A DNA stretch of 64,000 nucleotides from Rhodospirillaceae bacterium UBA1479 (GTDB lineage: Bacteria > Pseudomonadota > Alphaproteobacteria > Rhodospirillales > Casp-alpha2), in contig DCRZ01000002.1 in the NCBI GenBank assembly GCA_002325375.1, forward strand, positions 611,198-675,197, in the 5' to 3' direction. The position numbers and the translations under genes were made by a program. Of this stretch, positions 1-8,127 are shown in pieces. The notes beneath the pieces were generated by a model. The model was given only the letters and a program-made list of their open reading frames with translations, was not told the origin of the DNA and did not search any database. Position 1 is the stretch's first letter. Each line of letters opens with the position of its first letter.

Positions 1-308
1 CCGCGCGACCGGCCGCCGTCCAGGTGATAGGTGGTTGCCGCCACCAGGGCGCCGAGCAGGCATAGGAACCACACGACGAAGGAATAGACGACGTGGATCA
101 CCAGGCCTTTTTCAAAGAAATGAAGCGGCCAGGGGATCAATCGCTCCGCACCCGGCACGCGGGATACGGCCAGCATCAGGGCGAACACGCCGGCGATGGC
201 CAGCGCCGCCAGACCCAGCAGCAGCCAGGCGCGGATTTCCCAGCGCGCGTCTTCGCTGTTGGCGGCGGTGCCCAAGGTTCCGTCAGGGGTTTTATCGTTG
301 TCTGTCAT
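1..308 (-). CDS. Heme-copper (cbb3-like) cytochrome oxidase subunit I-like protein, 3' part outside the window
   Basis: Only the first 102 residues lie in the window. The N-terminus is hydrophilic, followed by a transmembrane helix (about residues 27-48) and a second helix with a His in the pattern LVIHVVYSFVVW, which resembles the first heme-ligand helix of heme-copper oxidase subunit I. Its ATG overlaps the stop of the DUF420 gene as ATGA, so the two are probably translationally coupled. DUF420 proteins are commonly encoded beside terminal oxidases, which supports the call. The rest of the catalytic subunit (other His ligands, CuB site) cannot be checked. It could be an oxidase-like paralogue of unknown activity. 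Confidence 0.6.
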   Translation of the reverse strand, partial: MTDNDKTPDGTLGTAANSEDARWEIRAWLLLGLAALAIAGVFALMLAVSRVPGAERLIPWPLHFFEKGLVIHVVYSFVVWFLCLLGALVAATTYHLDGGRSR

Positions 309-736
309 TGGCCTGTATAAGGATAAAGGTGGACGGCCATGACATAAACCACGACACCGGAAATCCCGACATACATCCACAGCGGCCAGACCCAGCGCGC
401 CAGCGCCTTGTGGCGCGCGAACTGGCCGGTCAGGGCCCGCCAGAAGGTCATGGGCACCAGGGGCGTAATGGCGATGGCGCCGATCACGTGGACGATCAGG
501 ATGGTGAAATAGACGGGCCGGATCATGCCTTCGCCGCCGAATTTGGCGAACCCGGAATTGAATTTGTAGATCACGTAGACCACCAGGAACAAGGCCGAGG
601 CGGCGGCCGCGCAGAGCATCATGGCGCGGTGTTTGTCCTTCGCACCCTGCCGGATGAAGACATAACCGACGGTCATGAACACCACGGACAAGGCGTTGAA
701 GCCGGCGATCAGGTGGGGCAGGTCTTGAATGGTCAT
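305..736 (-). CDS. DUF420 membrane protein, oxidase-associated
   Basis: The 143-residue protein has four to five predicted membrane helices and conserved His residues (IVHVIG near residue 93; the C-terminal MAVHLYPYTG). This is the layout of the DUF420 family (CtaM-like in some bacteria), which is found with terminal oxidases and is thought to help in their assembly. It is the second gene of a minus-strand operon: a 29-residue membrane peptide ends 12 bases upstream, and the oxidase subunit I-like gene overlaps its stop by four bases. No clear ribosome binding site precedes the ATG, so coupling to the upstream peptide is likely. The exact function is unknown. Confidence 0.75.
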   Translation of the reverse strand: MTIQDLPHLIAGFNALSVVFMTVGYVFIRQGAKDKHRAMMLCAAAASALFLVVYVIYKFNSGFAKFGGEGMIRPVYFTILIVHVIGAIAITPLVPMTFWRALTGQFARHKALARWVWPLWMYVGISGVVVYVMAVHLYPYTGQ

Positions 737-748
737 GACGGCGGGGGG

Positions 749-838
749 CTAGCGGGTCGTCATGTTAAGCCAGAAAAGCAGGTACATCGTCACCGCCACG
801 ACGCCCAGGATGGCGCCCAACTGCCAGTTCTTCATCAT
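749..838 (-). CDS. 29-residue single-pass membrane peptide in an oxidase operon
   Basis: This small gene encodes MMKNWQLGAILG followed by a hydrophobic stretch (GVVAVTMYLLFWL) and a short polar tail NMTTR. It is one transmembrane helix with no other domain. An AAGGA sequence lies seven bases before the first ATG. It ends 12 bases before the DUF420 gene and looks like the first gene of the minus-strand operon. Very small single-helix subunits or assembly peptides are common in terminal oxidase operons (CcoS, CydX and CcoQ are known examples), but I cannot assign it to a named family. Function is inferred from position only. Confidence 0.55.
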   Translation of the reverse strand: MMKNWQLGAILGVVAVTMYLLFWLNMTTR

Positions 839-1141
839 CTTGCATTCCTTACTCAATTCGCGCCGCCGACCTGATAGGGCGGGGTGCCGCCATGTCGCGG
901 GGGGCAAGGCGCCGCCCGCCCCAGATTGGACCTTGATGGCGGAAAATCAAGGCTATTAGGCCGATTGTCCAGGGTAAAAAAGCCTTTGCAATGCCGCCGG
1001 GGAATGCTAGCTAAGACCTCTCGTCTCCCCGGTGGCGAGGCGCCATCGCGCGCGGCCGGGCGTAGGCAGAATGGGTTAAGAAACAAGGGCCTAACGGATT
1101 AACTTCTTTTGAGTGTAAATCCCAATGCCCGGTAATTTCGG
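839..1141. promoter_or_regulatory. Divergent intergenic region between two oxidase operons
   Basis: These 303 bases hold no convincing gene. They separate the minus-strand DUF420/oxidase-like operon from the plus-strand aa3 oxidase operon and so must carry both promoters. The centre contains a perfect 7-bp inverted repeat (described separately) followed by an A-rich stretch (GGGTAAAAAAGCC). I could not assign -35/-10 boxes with confidence. Confidence 0.4.
931..952. promoter_or_regulatory. Perfect inverted repeat CCTTGAT-N8-ATCAAGG
   Basis: Two perfectly complementary 7-base arms are separated by eight bases, midway between two divergent oxidase operons. The half-site TTGAT resembles an FNR/Anr half-site, but the spacing is eight rather than the canonical four, so a standard FNR-type site is unlikely. 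It may bind another dimeric regulator shared by the two operons. Evidence is symmetry and position only. Confidence 0.35.
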
Positions 1142-2002
1142 ATGAGGACCATGACCTTGAGATTGCACGCCCTGATCACAGGTGCCGCACTTTTCCTTCT
1201 TTCCTTCGGCGGCAGCGCCTTGGCGGACGGCATCGCGACGCCCTGGCAGATGAATTTCCAGGAAGCCGCATCCCCGGTCATGGAGCGGATCGAGGATTTC
1301 CATAATTTGCTGTTCTGGATCATCACGATCATCACGCTGTTCGTGTTGATTCTGCTGATCTACGTAATCGTCAAATTCAACGAAAAGGCCAACCCGGTCC
1401 CGTCGAAGACGACGCATAACACCTTCATCGAGGTGGTGTGGACCGTGGTGCCGATCATCATTCTGGTGGTGATCGCCGTGCCGTCGTTCAAGTTGCTGTT
1501 CTTCCAGGACAAATACGAAAACCCGGACATGACCCTGAAGGTCGTGGGGCACCAGTGGTACTGGTCTTATAAGTATCCCGACCAGGGCGACTTCGGATTC
1601 GACAGCCAGATGGTCCAGACGGAGGACTTGAAGCCTGGCCAGCCGCGCCTTCTGACCGTGGATAACACGGTGGTCCTGCCGATCGACACGAACATCCGTG
1701 TGCTGCAGACCGCCGATGACGTGATCCACAACTGGGCCATGCCGGCGTTCGGTCTGAAACTGGACGCCGTGCCCGGACGGACCAACGAAAACTGGGTGCG
1801 CATCACCAAGCCGGGCGATTATTACGGCCAGTGTTCGGAACTCTGCGGTGTCGGTCATGCCTATATGCCGATCCACGTGAAGGCGGTCTCGAAGGAAGAA
1901 TTCGCGGCTTGGGTGGCGACGGCGAAGGCGAAATATGCCGACTCCATGCCCGCTCCGGCGGCCGGAGAGACCCTGGTTAAGGTCGCCCAGGCCAAAGACT
2001 GA
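1142..2002 (+). CDS. ctaC: Cytochrome c oxidase subunit II
   Basis: This is the CuA-bearing subunit of an aa3-type oxidase, which takes electrons from cytochrome c on the periplasmic side. A Sec signal peptide covers about residues 1-28 (ending SALADG), and two membrane helices lie at about 55-80 and 97-120. The cupredoxin domain carries the CuA motif CSELCGVGHAYMP near residues 232-244 and the aromatic patch GHQWYWSYKYPD typical of cytochrome c docking. The 286-residue length is normal. The first ATG is reported, but the ATG three codons later has GAGGA just before it and may be the true start. It opens the operon ctaC-ctaD-ctaG-ctaE. Confidence 0.96.
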   Translation: MRTMTLRLHALITGAALFLLSFGGSALADGIATPWQMNFQEAASPVMERIEDFHNLLFWIITIITLFVLILLIYVIVKFNEKANPVPSKTTHNTFIEVVWTVVPIIILVVIAVPSFKLLFFQDKYENPDMTLKVVGHQWYWSYKYPDQGDFGFDSQMVQTEDLKPGQPRLLTVDNTVVLPIDTNIRVLQTADDVIHNWAMPAFGLKLDAVPGRTNENWVRITKPGDYYGQCSELCGVGHAYMPIHVKAVSKEEFAAWVATAKAKYADSMPAPAAGETLVKVAQAKD

Positions 2003-2085
2003 CCGGGCGGTTTGGTTCGGTATTTCTAAAGATTCACGGCACGCCGCGGCGGCCGCAATATAACGGAACGAGAAGAGGTTGACCC

Positions 2086-3711
2086 ATGGCCAGTGAAGTG
2101 AGCGCCCACGACGGACACGGCGGGCACGACGATCACAACCACGCTCCCAAGGGCATTGGGCGGTGGCTTTATTCCACCAACCACAAGGACATCGGGACCC
2201 TGTACATGGTGGTCGCGATTTTCGCCGCCATCCTGGGCGGGGCGGCATCCTGGCTGATCCGCCTGGAACTGGCCGAGCCGGGCATCCAGTTCATCACCGA
2301 CGCGCACTTCTATAACGTCCTGGTCACGGCGCACGGCTTCCTCATGGTGTTCTTCGTGGTCATGCCGGCGCTGATCGGCGGATTCGGCAACTGGTTCGTG
2401 CCGATGATGATCGGCGCGCCCGACATGGCCTTCCCGCGCATGAACAACATTTCGTTCTGGCTGTTGGTCGCGTCCACGGTGCTGCTGATCTTCTCGGGCA
2501 TCATCGGCGGCGGCGCCGGCACGGGCTGGACGGTTTATCCGCCTCTGTCGAGCATCGATTTCCATCCGACCATGGCCGTCGACTTCGCCATCCTGTCGCT
2601 GCACGTGGCGGGCGCGTCGTCGATCCTGGGCGCCATTAACTTCATCGTCACGATCCTCAACATGCGGGCCCCGGGCATGACGCTCCACCGCATGCCGCTG
2701 TTCGTGTGGTCGATCCTGATCACGGCCTTCCTGCTGCTGCTGGCCCTGCCGGTTCTGGCGGGCTGCCTGACCATGCTGCTGACGGACCGTAACTTCGGCA
2801 CCACCTTCTTCGTGCCGTCCGGCGGCGGCGACCCGATCCTGTGGCAGCACCTGTTCTGGTTCTTCGGCCATCCCGAGGTCTACATCATGATCGTGCCGGC
2901 CTTTGGCATCGTCTCGCAGATCGTTTCGACCTTCTCCAAGAAGCCGGTGTTCGGCTATCTCGGCATGGCCTACGCCATGGTTTCCATCGGTTTCATCGGC
3001 TTTGTCGTGTGGGCCCACCACATGTACACGGTCGGCCTGAACGTGGAAACGCGGGCCTATTTCGTGGCCGCCACGATGGTCATTGCCGTGCCCACGGGGG
3101 TTAAGATCTTCTCGTGGATCGCGACCATGTGGGGCGGGTCGATCCGCTTCGACACGCCCATGTTGTGGGCCATCGGCTTCATCTTCCTGTTCGTGGTCGG
3201 CGGCGTGACCGGCGTGGTTCTCGCCAACTCGGGCGTCGATCTGGCCTTCCACGACACCTATTACGTGGTTGCCCACTTCCACTACGTGCTGTCGCTCGGT
3301 GCTGTGTTCGCCATCTTCGCCGGATGGTACTACTGGATCGGCAAAATGTCCGGGCGTCAGTATCCGGAAGGCCTGGGCCGCCTGCACTTCTGGGTGACCT
3401 TCATCGGCGTCAACATCCTGTTCTTCCCGCAGCACTTCCTGGGCATGGCCGGCATGCCGCGCCGTATCCAGGATTATCCCGACGTCTATTCGGGCTGGAA
3501 CATGGTGTCGTCCATCGGCGCCCTGGTGACCATCGCCGGCACGCTGCTGTTCTTCATCGTCGTGTGGCGGACGTTGTCTGCGGGCAAGCCCGCGGAAGCC
3601 AATCCCTGGGGCGTCGGCGCCACGACCCTCGAATGGACCGTCGCCAGCCCGGCACCGTTCCATACCTTCGAGGACGTGCCCGACATGACCGGCAAGGCCG
3701 AGGCCCACTAA
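2086..3711 (+). CDS. ctaD: Cytochrome c oxidase subunit I, aa3 type
   Basis: This is the catalytic heme a/a3-CuB subunit with twelve membrane helices. The D-channel signature STNHKDIGTLY lies near residue 30, and the His-Tyr cross-link motif GHPEVYIMIVPAFG near 262-275. The CuB/K-channel region WAHHMYTVG and the C-terminal heme ligands in VAHFHYVLSLG are present. An extra His-rich N-terminus (HDGHGGHDDHNHAP) precedes the conserved core. At 541 residues it is of normal length. It follows ctaC after 83 bases and has a GAAGAGG ribosome binding site. Together with the E residue pattern this indicates a type A1/A2 proton-pumping oxidase. Confidence 0.98.
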   Translation: MASEVSAHDGHGGHDDHNHAPKGIGRWLYSTNHKDIGTLYMVVAIFAAILGGAASWLIRLELAEPGIQFITDAHFYNVLVTAHGFLMVFFVVMPALIGGFGNWFVPMMIGAPDMAFPRMNNISFWLLVASTVLLIFSGIIGGGAGTGWTVYPPLSSIDFHPTMAVDFAILSLHVAGASSILGAINFIVTILNMRAPGMTLHRMPLFVWSILITAFLLLLALPVLAGCLTMLLTDRNFGTTFFVPSGGGDPILWQHLFWFFGHPEVYIMIVPAFGIVSQIVSTFSKKPVFGYLGMAYAMVSIGFIGFVVWAHHMYTVGLNVETRAYFVAATMVIAVPTGVKIFSWIATMWGGSIRFDTPMLWAIGFIFLFVVGGVTGVVLANSGVDLAFHDTYYVVAHFHYVLSLGAVFAIFAGWYYWIGKMSGRQYPEGLGRLHFWVTFIGVNILFFPQHFLGMAGMPRRIQDYPDVYSGWNMVSSIGALVTIAGTLLFFIVVWRTLSAGKPAEANPWGVGATTLEWTVASPAPFHTFEDVPDMTGKAEAH

Positions 3712-3747
3712 GGCCCGGACCCGGAACTGGCAACGAGGACCCCGCCC

Positions 3748-4359
3748 GTGTCACGGCAACCCCGCAATTCCAACAACCGGCGGACGGCGCTTGCGCTGTT
3801 CGCCGTTGTCGGCGGCATGGTCGGCCTGTCCTATGCGTCGGTCCCGTTGTATCAGCTGTTCTGCCAGGTTACCGGCTACGGCGGCACGACCCAGGTGTCT
3901 GACGCCACGGCCAAGGCCGTTCCGGCGGCCATGCAGGGCAAGACGGTCACCATCGCCTTCGACGCCAATGTGGCGCGCGATCTGAACTGGAACTTCCGTC
4001 CGGAACAGCGCCGGGTGACGCTCCATGCCGGGGAACAGGCGCTTGCCTTTTATTCCGCCAAGAATGAGGAAAGCACGCCGGTCACCGGCACGGCCAGCTT
4101 CAACGTGACGCCCCACAAGGCCGGCATCTATTTCACCAAGATCGACTGTTTCTGCTTTACCGAACAGACCCTGCAACCCGGCCAGCAGGTCGACATGCCG
4201 GTGCAGTTCTATGTCGATCCGGAGTTCTTCACGGACCCGAACACCAAGGACGTGCGCGAAATCGTTCTGTCCTACACGTTTCACCGGGCGGCCGACGCCG
4301 CCCCCGCGGTTCAAAAGACCAGCGCCGTCGCCACGGGTGACGCGCGTCCGGGCGGTTGA
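3748..4359 (+). CDS. ctaG: Cytochrome c oxidase assembly protein CtaG/Cox11
   Basis: Cox11-family copper chaperone that inserts CuB into subunit I. The protein has one N-terminal membrane anchor (about residues 12-30, ALALFAVVGGMVGLSYASVP), the conserved YQLFCQVTGYGGT segment after it, and the copper-binding CFCF motif (IDCFCFTEQ) near residue 133. The domain faces the periplasm. It uses a GTG start 37 bases after ctaD, preceded by GAGGA. In many relatives ctaB (heme O synthase) lies between ctaD and ctaG; here it is absent and must be elsewhere. Confidence 0.95.
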   Translation: MSRQPRNSNNRRTALALFAVVGGMVGLSYASVPLYQLFCQVTGYGGTTQVSDATAKAVPAAMQGKTVTIAFDANVARDLNWNFRPEQRRVTLHAGEQALAFYSAKNEESTPVTGTASFNVTPHKAGIYFTKIDCFCFTEQTLQPGQQVDMPVQFYVDPEFFTDPNTKDVREIVLSYTFHRAADAAPAVQKTSAVATGDARPGG

Positions 4360-4427
4360 CCGGTTTCATCTGATAGGTTTACGGGAACCCCGGTTCCCCA
4401 TACGAACGACCAAAGGGAGTAAAAAGA

Positions 4428-5240
4428 ATGGCGAGTGGCGGTAATCATCCCTTCCACATGGTGGAGCCCTCGAAGTGGCCCCTCGTGGGATCGGTGGCGG
4501 CCCTGATAACGGCCTGCGGCAGCATCTGGTTCATGCACGGCGGCCCCTGGTACCTGATGGCGGCCGGTTTCGTGATCATGTTCTATACCTTCTTCGGTTG
4601 GTGGAAGGACGTGATCGCCGAAAGCCTGGCCCGCAAGTACCACACGGACGTGGTCTCGCACGGGCTGCGGGTCGGCATGCTGCTGTTCATTGCTTCCGAG
4701 GTCATGTTCTTCTTCGCCTTCTTCTGGGCCTTCTTCCACGCTTCGGTGCCGTTCCTGTCGAACGTCGCGACCGTGCCTTGGCCGCCGAAGGACATCCTGC
4801 CCTTCAATCCCTGGAACATCCCCTTCCTGAACACCCTGATCCTGCTGACCTCGGGCGCGACGGTGACCGTCGCCCACCATGCGATCCGTCACGGCGACAA
4901 CAAGATGTGCGCGCGCTGGCTGGTTTACACGGTCATCCTGGGCATGATCTTCACGGGCTTCCAGGCCTACGAATATCACCACGCGGCCTTCGGCCTGAAG
5001 GACGGCATCTATCCGTCGACCTTCTATCTGGCCACCGGCTTCCACGGCTTCCACGTCATCGTCGGGACGACCTTCCTGCTGGTCTGCCTGATCCGCGCGT
5101 CGAAAGGTCATTTCACGGCGGAAAAGCACATCGGCTTCGAAGCCGCAGCTTGGTACTGGCACTTCGTCGACGTGGTGTGGCTGTTCCTGTTCGTCGCCAT
5201 CTACTGGTGGGGCAAGGGGTCCGCGACCCAGCTTCTCTAA
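4428..5240 (+). CDS. ctaE: Cytochrome c oxidase subunit III
   Basis: This is a seven-helix integral membrane subunit of 270 residues, the usual length. Conserved family features include the N-terminal HPFHMVEPSKWP, the WWKDVIAE segment, SEVMFFFAFFWAFFHAS near residue 90, the central YEYHHAAFGLKDGIYPST and the C-terminal WYWHFVDVVWLFLF. It lies last in the aa3 oxidase operon, 68 bases after ctaG, with AAAGGGAG before the ATG. A strong intrinsic terminator follows 25 bases after the stop, which closes the ctaCDGE unit. Confidence 0.97.
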   Translation: MASGGNHPFHMVEPSKWPLVGSVAALITACGSIWFMHGGPWYLMAAGFVIMFYTFFGWWKDVIAESLARKYHTDVVSHGLRVGMLLFIASEVMFFFAFFWAFFHASVPFLSNVATVPWPPKDILPFNPWNIPFLNTLILLTSGATVTVAHHAIRHGDNKMCARWLVYTVILGMIFTGFQAYEYHHAAFGLKDGIYPSTFYLATGFHGFHVIVGTTFLLVCLIRASKGHFTAEKHIGFEAAAWYWHFVDVVWLFLFVAIYWWGKGSATQLL

Positions 5241-5265
5241 GCCGGCGACATTCCTTTGGTTTCGG

Positions 5266-5297
5266 AAACGCTCCCCCTCGGGGGAGCGTTTTCTTTT
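5266..5297 (+). terminator. Intrinsic terminator after ctaE
   Basis: An 11-bp perfect stem (AAACGCTCCCC / GGGGAGCGTTT) with a four-base loop CTCG runs into a T-rich tail (TTTTCTTTT). It sits 25 bases after the ctaE stop and before the DUF983 gene, so the latter probably has its own promoter or depends on read-through. Confidence 0.9.
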
Positions 5298-5389
5298 GTG
5301 GGTTTTCATCAGCGGCTGCTGGTAATCGGCGCCTCGACGCCGTATCTTTAATTCACGACTGGGGGATGTAGAATTTTCAGGAGCCTGCC

Positions 5390-5797
5390 ATGAACGACCT
5401 TGCGAGCACCCCATCCCCCGTTACGGACGGCGACGGCGCCTCGCCGGTGGTGCGTGGCATCAAGGGCCGTTGCCCGCGCTGTGGCGAGGGGCGGCTGTTC
5501 AAGGGCTACCTCAAGGTCGCCGATACCTGCGACGTCTGCGGCATGAGCTTTCATGGCCATGACACGGGCGATGGGCCTGTGGTGCCGGTGCTGCTGATCA
5601 TCGGCGGGGTCATCGTCGGGTTGGCATTGGCGCTTGAGGTCGTCTACGAGCCCCCTGTCTGGGTCCATCTGTTGCTGTGGATTCCCCTCGGTACACTGCT
5701 GACCCTCGGCATCATGGTGCCCCTGAAGGGGATGGCCGTGGGCCTGCAGTACAAGTATCGCTCGACCGAGGAAGACACGCGCTTGGGCGGTATTTAA
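5390..5797 (+). CDS. DUF983 family protein
   Basis: The 135-residue protein begins with two Cys pairs (CPRCGEGRLFKG and CDVCGMSFHGHD, about residues 27-55) forming a zinc-ribbon-like head. Two transmembrane helices follow (about 63-85 and 90-112). This is the DUF983 architecture, whose genes typically follow ctaE in alphaproteobacterial oxidase operons. The biochemical role is unknown; an assembly role is inferred from context. AGGAG lies seven bases before the ATG. The surf1 gene that often follows is not present. Confidence 0.88.
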   Translation: MNDLASTPSPVTDGDGASPVVRGIKGRCPRCGEGRLFKGYLKVADTCDVCGMSFHGHDTGDGPVVPVLLIIGGVIVGLALALEVVYEPPVWVHLLLWIPLGTLLTLGIMVPLKGMAVGLQYKYRSTEEDTRLGGI

Positions 5798-5852
5798 ATC
5801 CAGGCTTGGCGATTCAGGCCCCGCAAGGTGGGCCGTTGAACGGCTGTTCTTG

Positions 5853-6647
5853 CTATCGGCTGCGAAGTGCCAGGAAACTCGCGGTTCCGCGAATGCGCGG
5901 ATCGGCCGATTCCTCGAAAATATATTCGATGCGCGAGAACCCAAGGCTGCGAAGCATCAGTTCGTAGGGATTGGCGAACAGGTAGTGGGTATGTCCGGGC
6001 ACCAGTTCGAACATGACCGGCCGCTTGCGGGAGATTTCGCCGCCTTTGTTCGCCAGGTAATCGCGGCAAACAATCATATCGGAAATCTCGCTGGCCTTGC
6101 GCAGGACCATGAAGGCGAGTTCGGGAAGCAGCATGCACAACACACCCGAGGCGAGAAACATATCGAACCGCTCCCGCCCCAGGTCTTCGGTGGTCAATTC
6201 AACGAAGTCTTCCGCGGTCCCGGCCTGAAAGCGGTGCTGCGGGTACTTCTTTGCCCCATCCTCAGCCAGCAAAGGAAGGGCTTCCATGCCGTAGAACCCA
6301 AGGTCGACTTCCGGGTTGAACTTCTCGAAATGGCGCACCGTGCCACCGTTGGCGGCTCCGATTTCGACGATTGAAAGCCCTGTTTGGCCCCGGTCTTGAG
6401 TGAGTTGAACCGCGCGGTCGAGAATCGGTTTGGTGGTTTCGAAGCCTGGGCCGCTGTATTCCGAAAGCTGATCCGCAATGATCTCAGCCTCCATTTCGGC
6501 TGAAATTTTACCGTCGCCGCCCTGGTTGCGGGTGACCCAAAATGCCTTCTGATGCTCGTAGAGCTGCGTCGCCTGCATCGGGTTGCTGAGTTCCATATAG
6601 GTACGACCTAATCCGTCGTCCCAACGGGCGCCTATTTGAAAAGCCAT
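5853..6647 (-). CDS. Class I SAM-dependent methyltransferase
   Basis: The protein has a Rossmann-type SAM-binding motif I (IVEIGAANGGTV, near residues 86-97) and an acidic residue after strand 2 (FYGMEALP). A later RFDMFLASGVL segment fits motif IV. The ATG at 6647 is chosen because GGAG stands eight bases upstream; an ATG six bases earlier is too close to it and the far upstream TTG is unlikely. The substrate is unknown. It is divergent from a sulfotransferase-like gene, and codon use is less GC-biased than in the flanking oxidase and PHA genes, so the pair may be an acquired surface-modification module. Confidence 0.75.
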   Translation of the reverse strand: MAFQIGARWDDGLGRTYMELSNPMQATQLYEHQKAFWVTRNQGGDGKISAEMEAEIIADQLSEYSGPGFETTKPILDRAVQLTQDRGQTGLSIVEIGAANGGTVRHFEKFNPEVDLGFYGMEALPLLAEDGAKKYPQHRFQAGTAEDFVELTTEDLGRERFDMFLASGVLCMLLPELAFMVLRKASEISDMIVCRDYLANKGGEISRKRPVMFELVPGHTHYLFANPYELMLRSLGFSRIEYIFEESADPRIRGTASFLALRSR

Positions 6648-6865
6648 GTTCATTGCTCCAAGGCTTGAAATGCTGAAACACTGATTTTTCAAGTTGAATC
6701 AAGGCAAGCTGCATCAAATGTCGGATTTAAACGATGACTGTCGAAGCCGTCAATTAGCTACGTTAGAAGGATTGTGAATGACCGCATATCCCGAATTAAA
6801 GTCTCGGTAATCGCTTGAGGCTAGGGTCGTGACATCGTTCGCAACAAGATGATCTGGAGAAGCGG

Positions 6866-7861
6866 TTGTCCCGGGAATTCTATTTACACGTCGGGCTGCA
6901 GAGATGTGCTTCAACCTTGATTGAAAACACGTTCCTGGCGCCTGGGCACGATGTCTCCGCCGCGCTTAGGGGGGGCGGAATACTCCCGTTGCTCGACCTT
7001 CATCTGCACCTCAGGGATCATCGGGAAGACGTCCATTGGACCGGCGAATTCGTCGACCAGTTAAGACATAGGCATTTAATGCCGCAAACCCGTGACGCTG
7101 CCTGGCGAGGCTTTTTCCTGACAGAGGAAGGTCTTTCCGCTTCTTGGCTGGCCGGCGGCCCCGGAATCGATATAAAGGCACGGGCAGGGCACCTTGCCGC
7201 CCTGCTTGAGGATTTCGAGGTGCGGATCCTGCTGTTGGTCAGGGATCAGGCGTCGTTTGTCCGCTCGCTCTATGCCTTGCATCTTCAGAACGGCGGGACG
7301 CTAGGGTTCGCGGAATTTGTCGGCGGCATCCCGCTTTCCGCGCTCGATTGGCTGGACATCGCCCGTACGTACCAAGGTTCATTCGGGCAAGGGAATGTCC
7401 ACGTCATTCCCTATAACGCCGAATGCTATCAGTTGGGCACGCCGCCCTATCCTGGATTCCTCAGCGCCATTCAAGGGGCGATGGGCATTTCTGATCCTGT
7501 CGAAGTGCCGAGAAATCATCTGTTCAATCCAAGCATCAAGACCAACCTTCTGCCCCTGCAACTTGCGGCAAATAAGGTCCTCGCGCCGCCGCTGGCACGC
7601 GATGTCAGCAGCCTTCTGCGATCCGGGGTGACGGAGCCTGTCCGTGTCATTCAATCCGTGCGGCAGAACCGCGGGCGCGAAGACGCCGCGGCGGTTCGGG
7701 CGGCGCTTGCCGTTGAGGCGGTAAAACAGGCCACCGAGGAAGCGACGCCGTTCAGCGCCGAGGAACAGCGGGCTTATCTGGCTAATTTCAACGCCGGAAA
7801 CAGAGATATGTTTGCGCAATTCATGGCGGACTACGACGCCTCGGCATTTCTGGCGGCCTAG
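6866..7861 (+). CDS. Sulfotransferase-like protein
   Basis: The 331-residue protein begins with FYLHVGLQRCASTLIENTF, which matches the shape of the PAPS 5'-phosphosulfate-binding loop of the sulfotransferase family (hydrophobic strand, G, K/R, S/T-rich turn, helix). A later ILLLVRDQASFVRSLY resembles the 3'-phosphate-binding region. The usual GTT turn is AST here, so activity is not certain. The start is TTG with GGAG eight bases upstream. It is divergent from the methyltransferase gene. The acceptor is unknown; a cell-surface glycan or lipid is a reasonable guess. Confidence 0.6.
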   Translation: MSREFYLHVGLQRCASTLIENTFLAPGHDVSAALRGGGILPLLDLHLHLRDHREDVHWTGEFVDQLRHRHLMPQTRDAAWRGFFLTEEGLSASWLAGGPGIDIKARAGHLAALLEDFEVRILLLVRDQASFVRSLYALHLQNGGTLGFAEFVGGIPLSALDWLDIARTYQGSFGQGNVHVIPYNAECYQLGTPPYPGFLSAIQGAMGISDPVEVPRNHLFNPSIKTNLLPLQLAANKVLAPPLARDVSSLLRSGVTEPVRVIQSVRQNRGREDAAAVRAALAVEAVKQATEEATPFSAEEQRAYLANFNAGNRDMFAQFMADYDASAFLAA

Positions 7862-7898
7862 GGAACGCGGCCGGGGACGTCGCCCGAGCCGGCGGGAT

Positions 7899-8117
7899 TT
7901 AAGGGCGGCCGGACCGGGCCTGTGCCGGTGGGCAGGGCACGCTTGCGTAGGAACAAAATACGCAGCAGTCGCCCGGTTCGGGCGTCAACAGGCTACCGCA
8001 TTCCATGCATTGGTAATAATAGATGCATTGATCCGTCGGCATGATTTCCGTCGCCGTATGCTCACACATGGGGCAGGTCAGGGTCGTGATCTGGGAAATG
8101 GGGCCGTCGATGCTCAT
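7899..8117 (-). CDS. GDCCVxC-domain zinc-ribbon protein
   Basis: The 72-residue protein has paired cysteines C15/C18, C31, C37/C40 and the family signature GDCCVFCSYASVPCPP (C51, C52, C55). This matches the family annotated as GDCCVxC domain-containing (seleno)proteins, in which one Cys is Sec in some members. All positions are Cys here. The likely role is metal or thiol chemistry, but no reaction is established. It starts 10 bases after the stop of the DASS permease gene on the same strand, so the two are probably co-transcribed. Confidence 0.82.
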   Translation of the reverse strand: MSIDGPISQITTLTCPMCEHTATEIMPTDQCIYYYQCMECGSLLTPEPGDCCVFCSYASVPCPPAQARSGRP

Positions 8118-8127
8118 GCCCGTGATC

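Noticed and set aside
931..952. FNR/Anr site before the oxidase operons
   Set aside because: The half-sites TTGAT/ATCAA are present, but the spacer is eight bases, not four, so the canonical site is not met; kept only as an unnamed inverted repeat.
2026..3708. 560-residue open frame on the minus strand opposite ctaD
   Set aside because: It is a GC-rich shadow of the well-supported ctaD gene; the translation is His/Arg/Gly-rich with no domain or signal.
6866..7861. Phage or insertion element around the sulfotransferase gene
   Set aside because: No transposase, integrase, terminal repeat or direct repeat was found.
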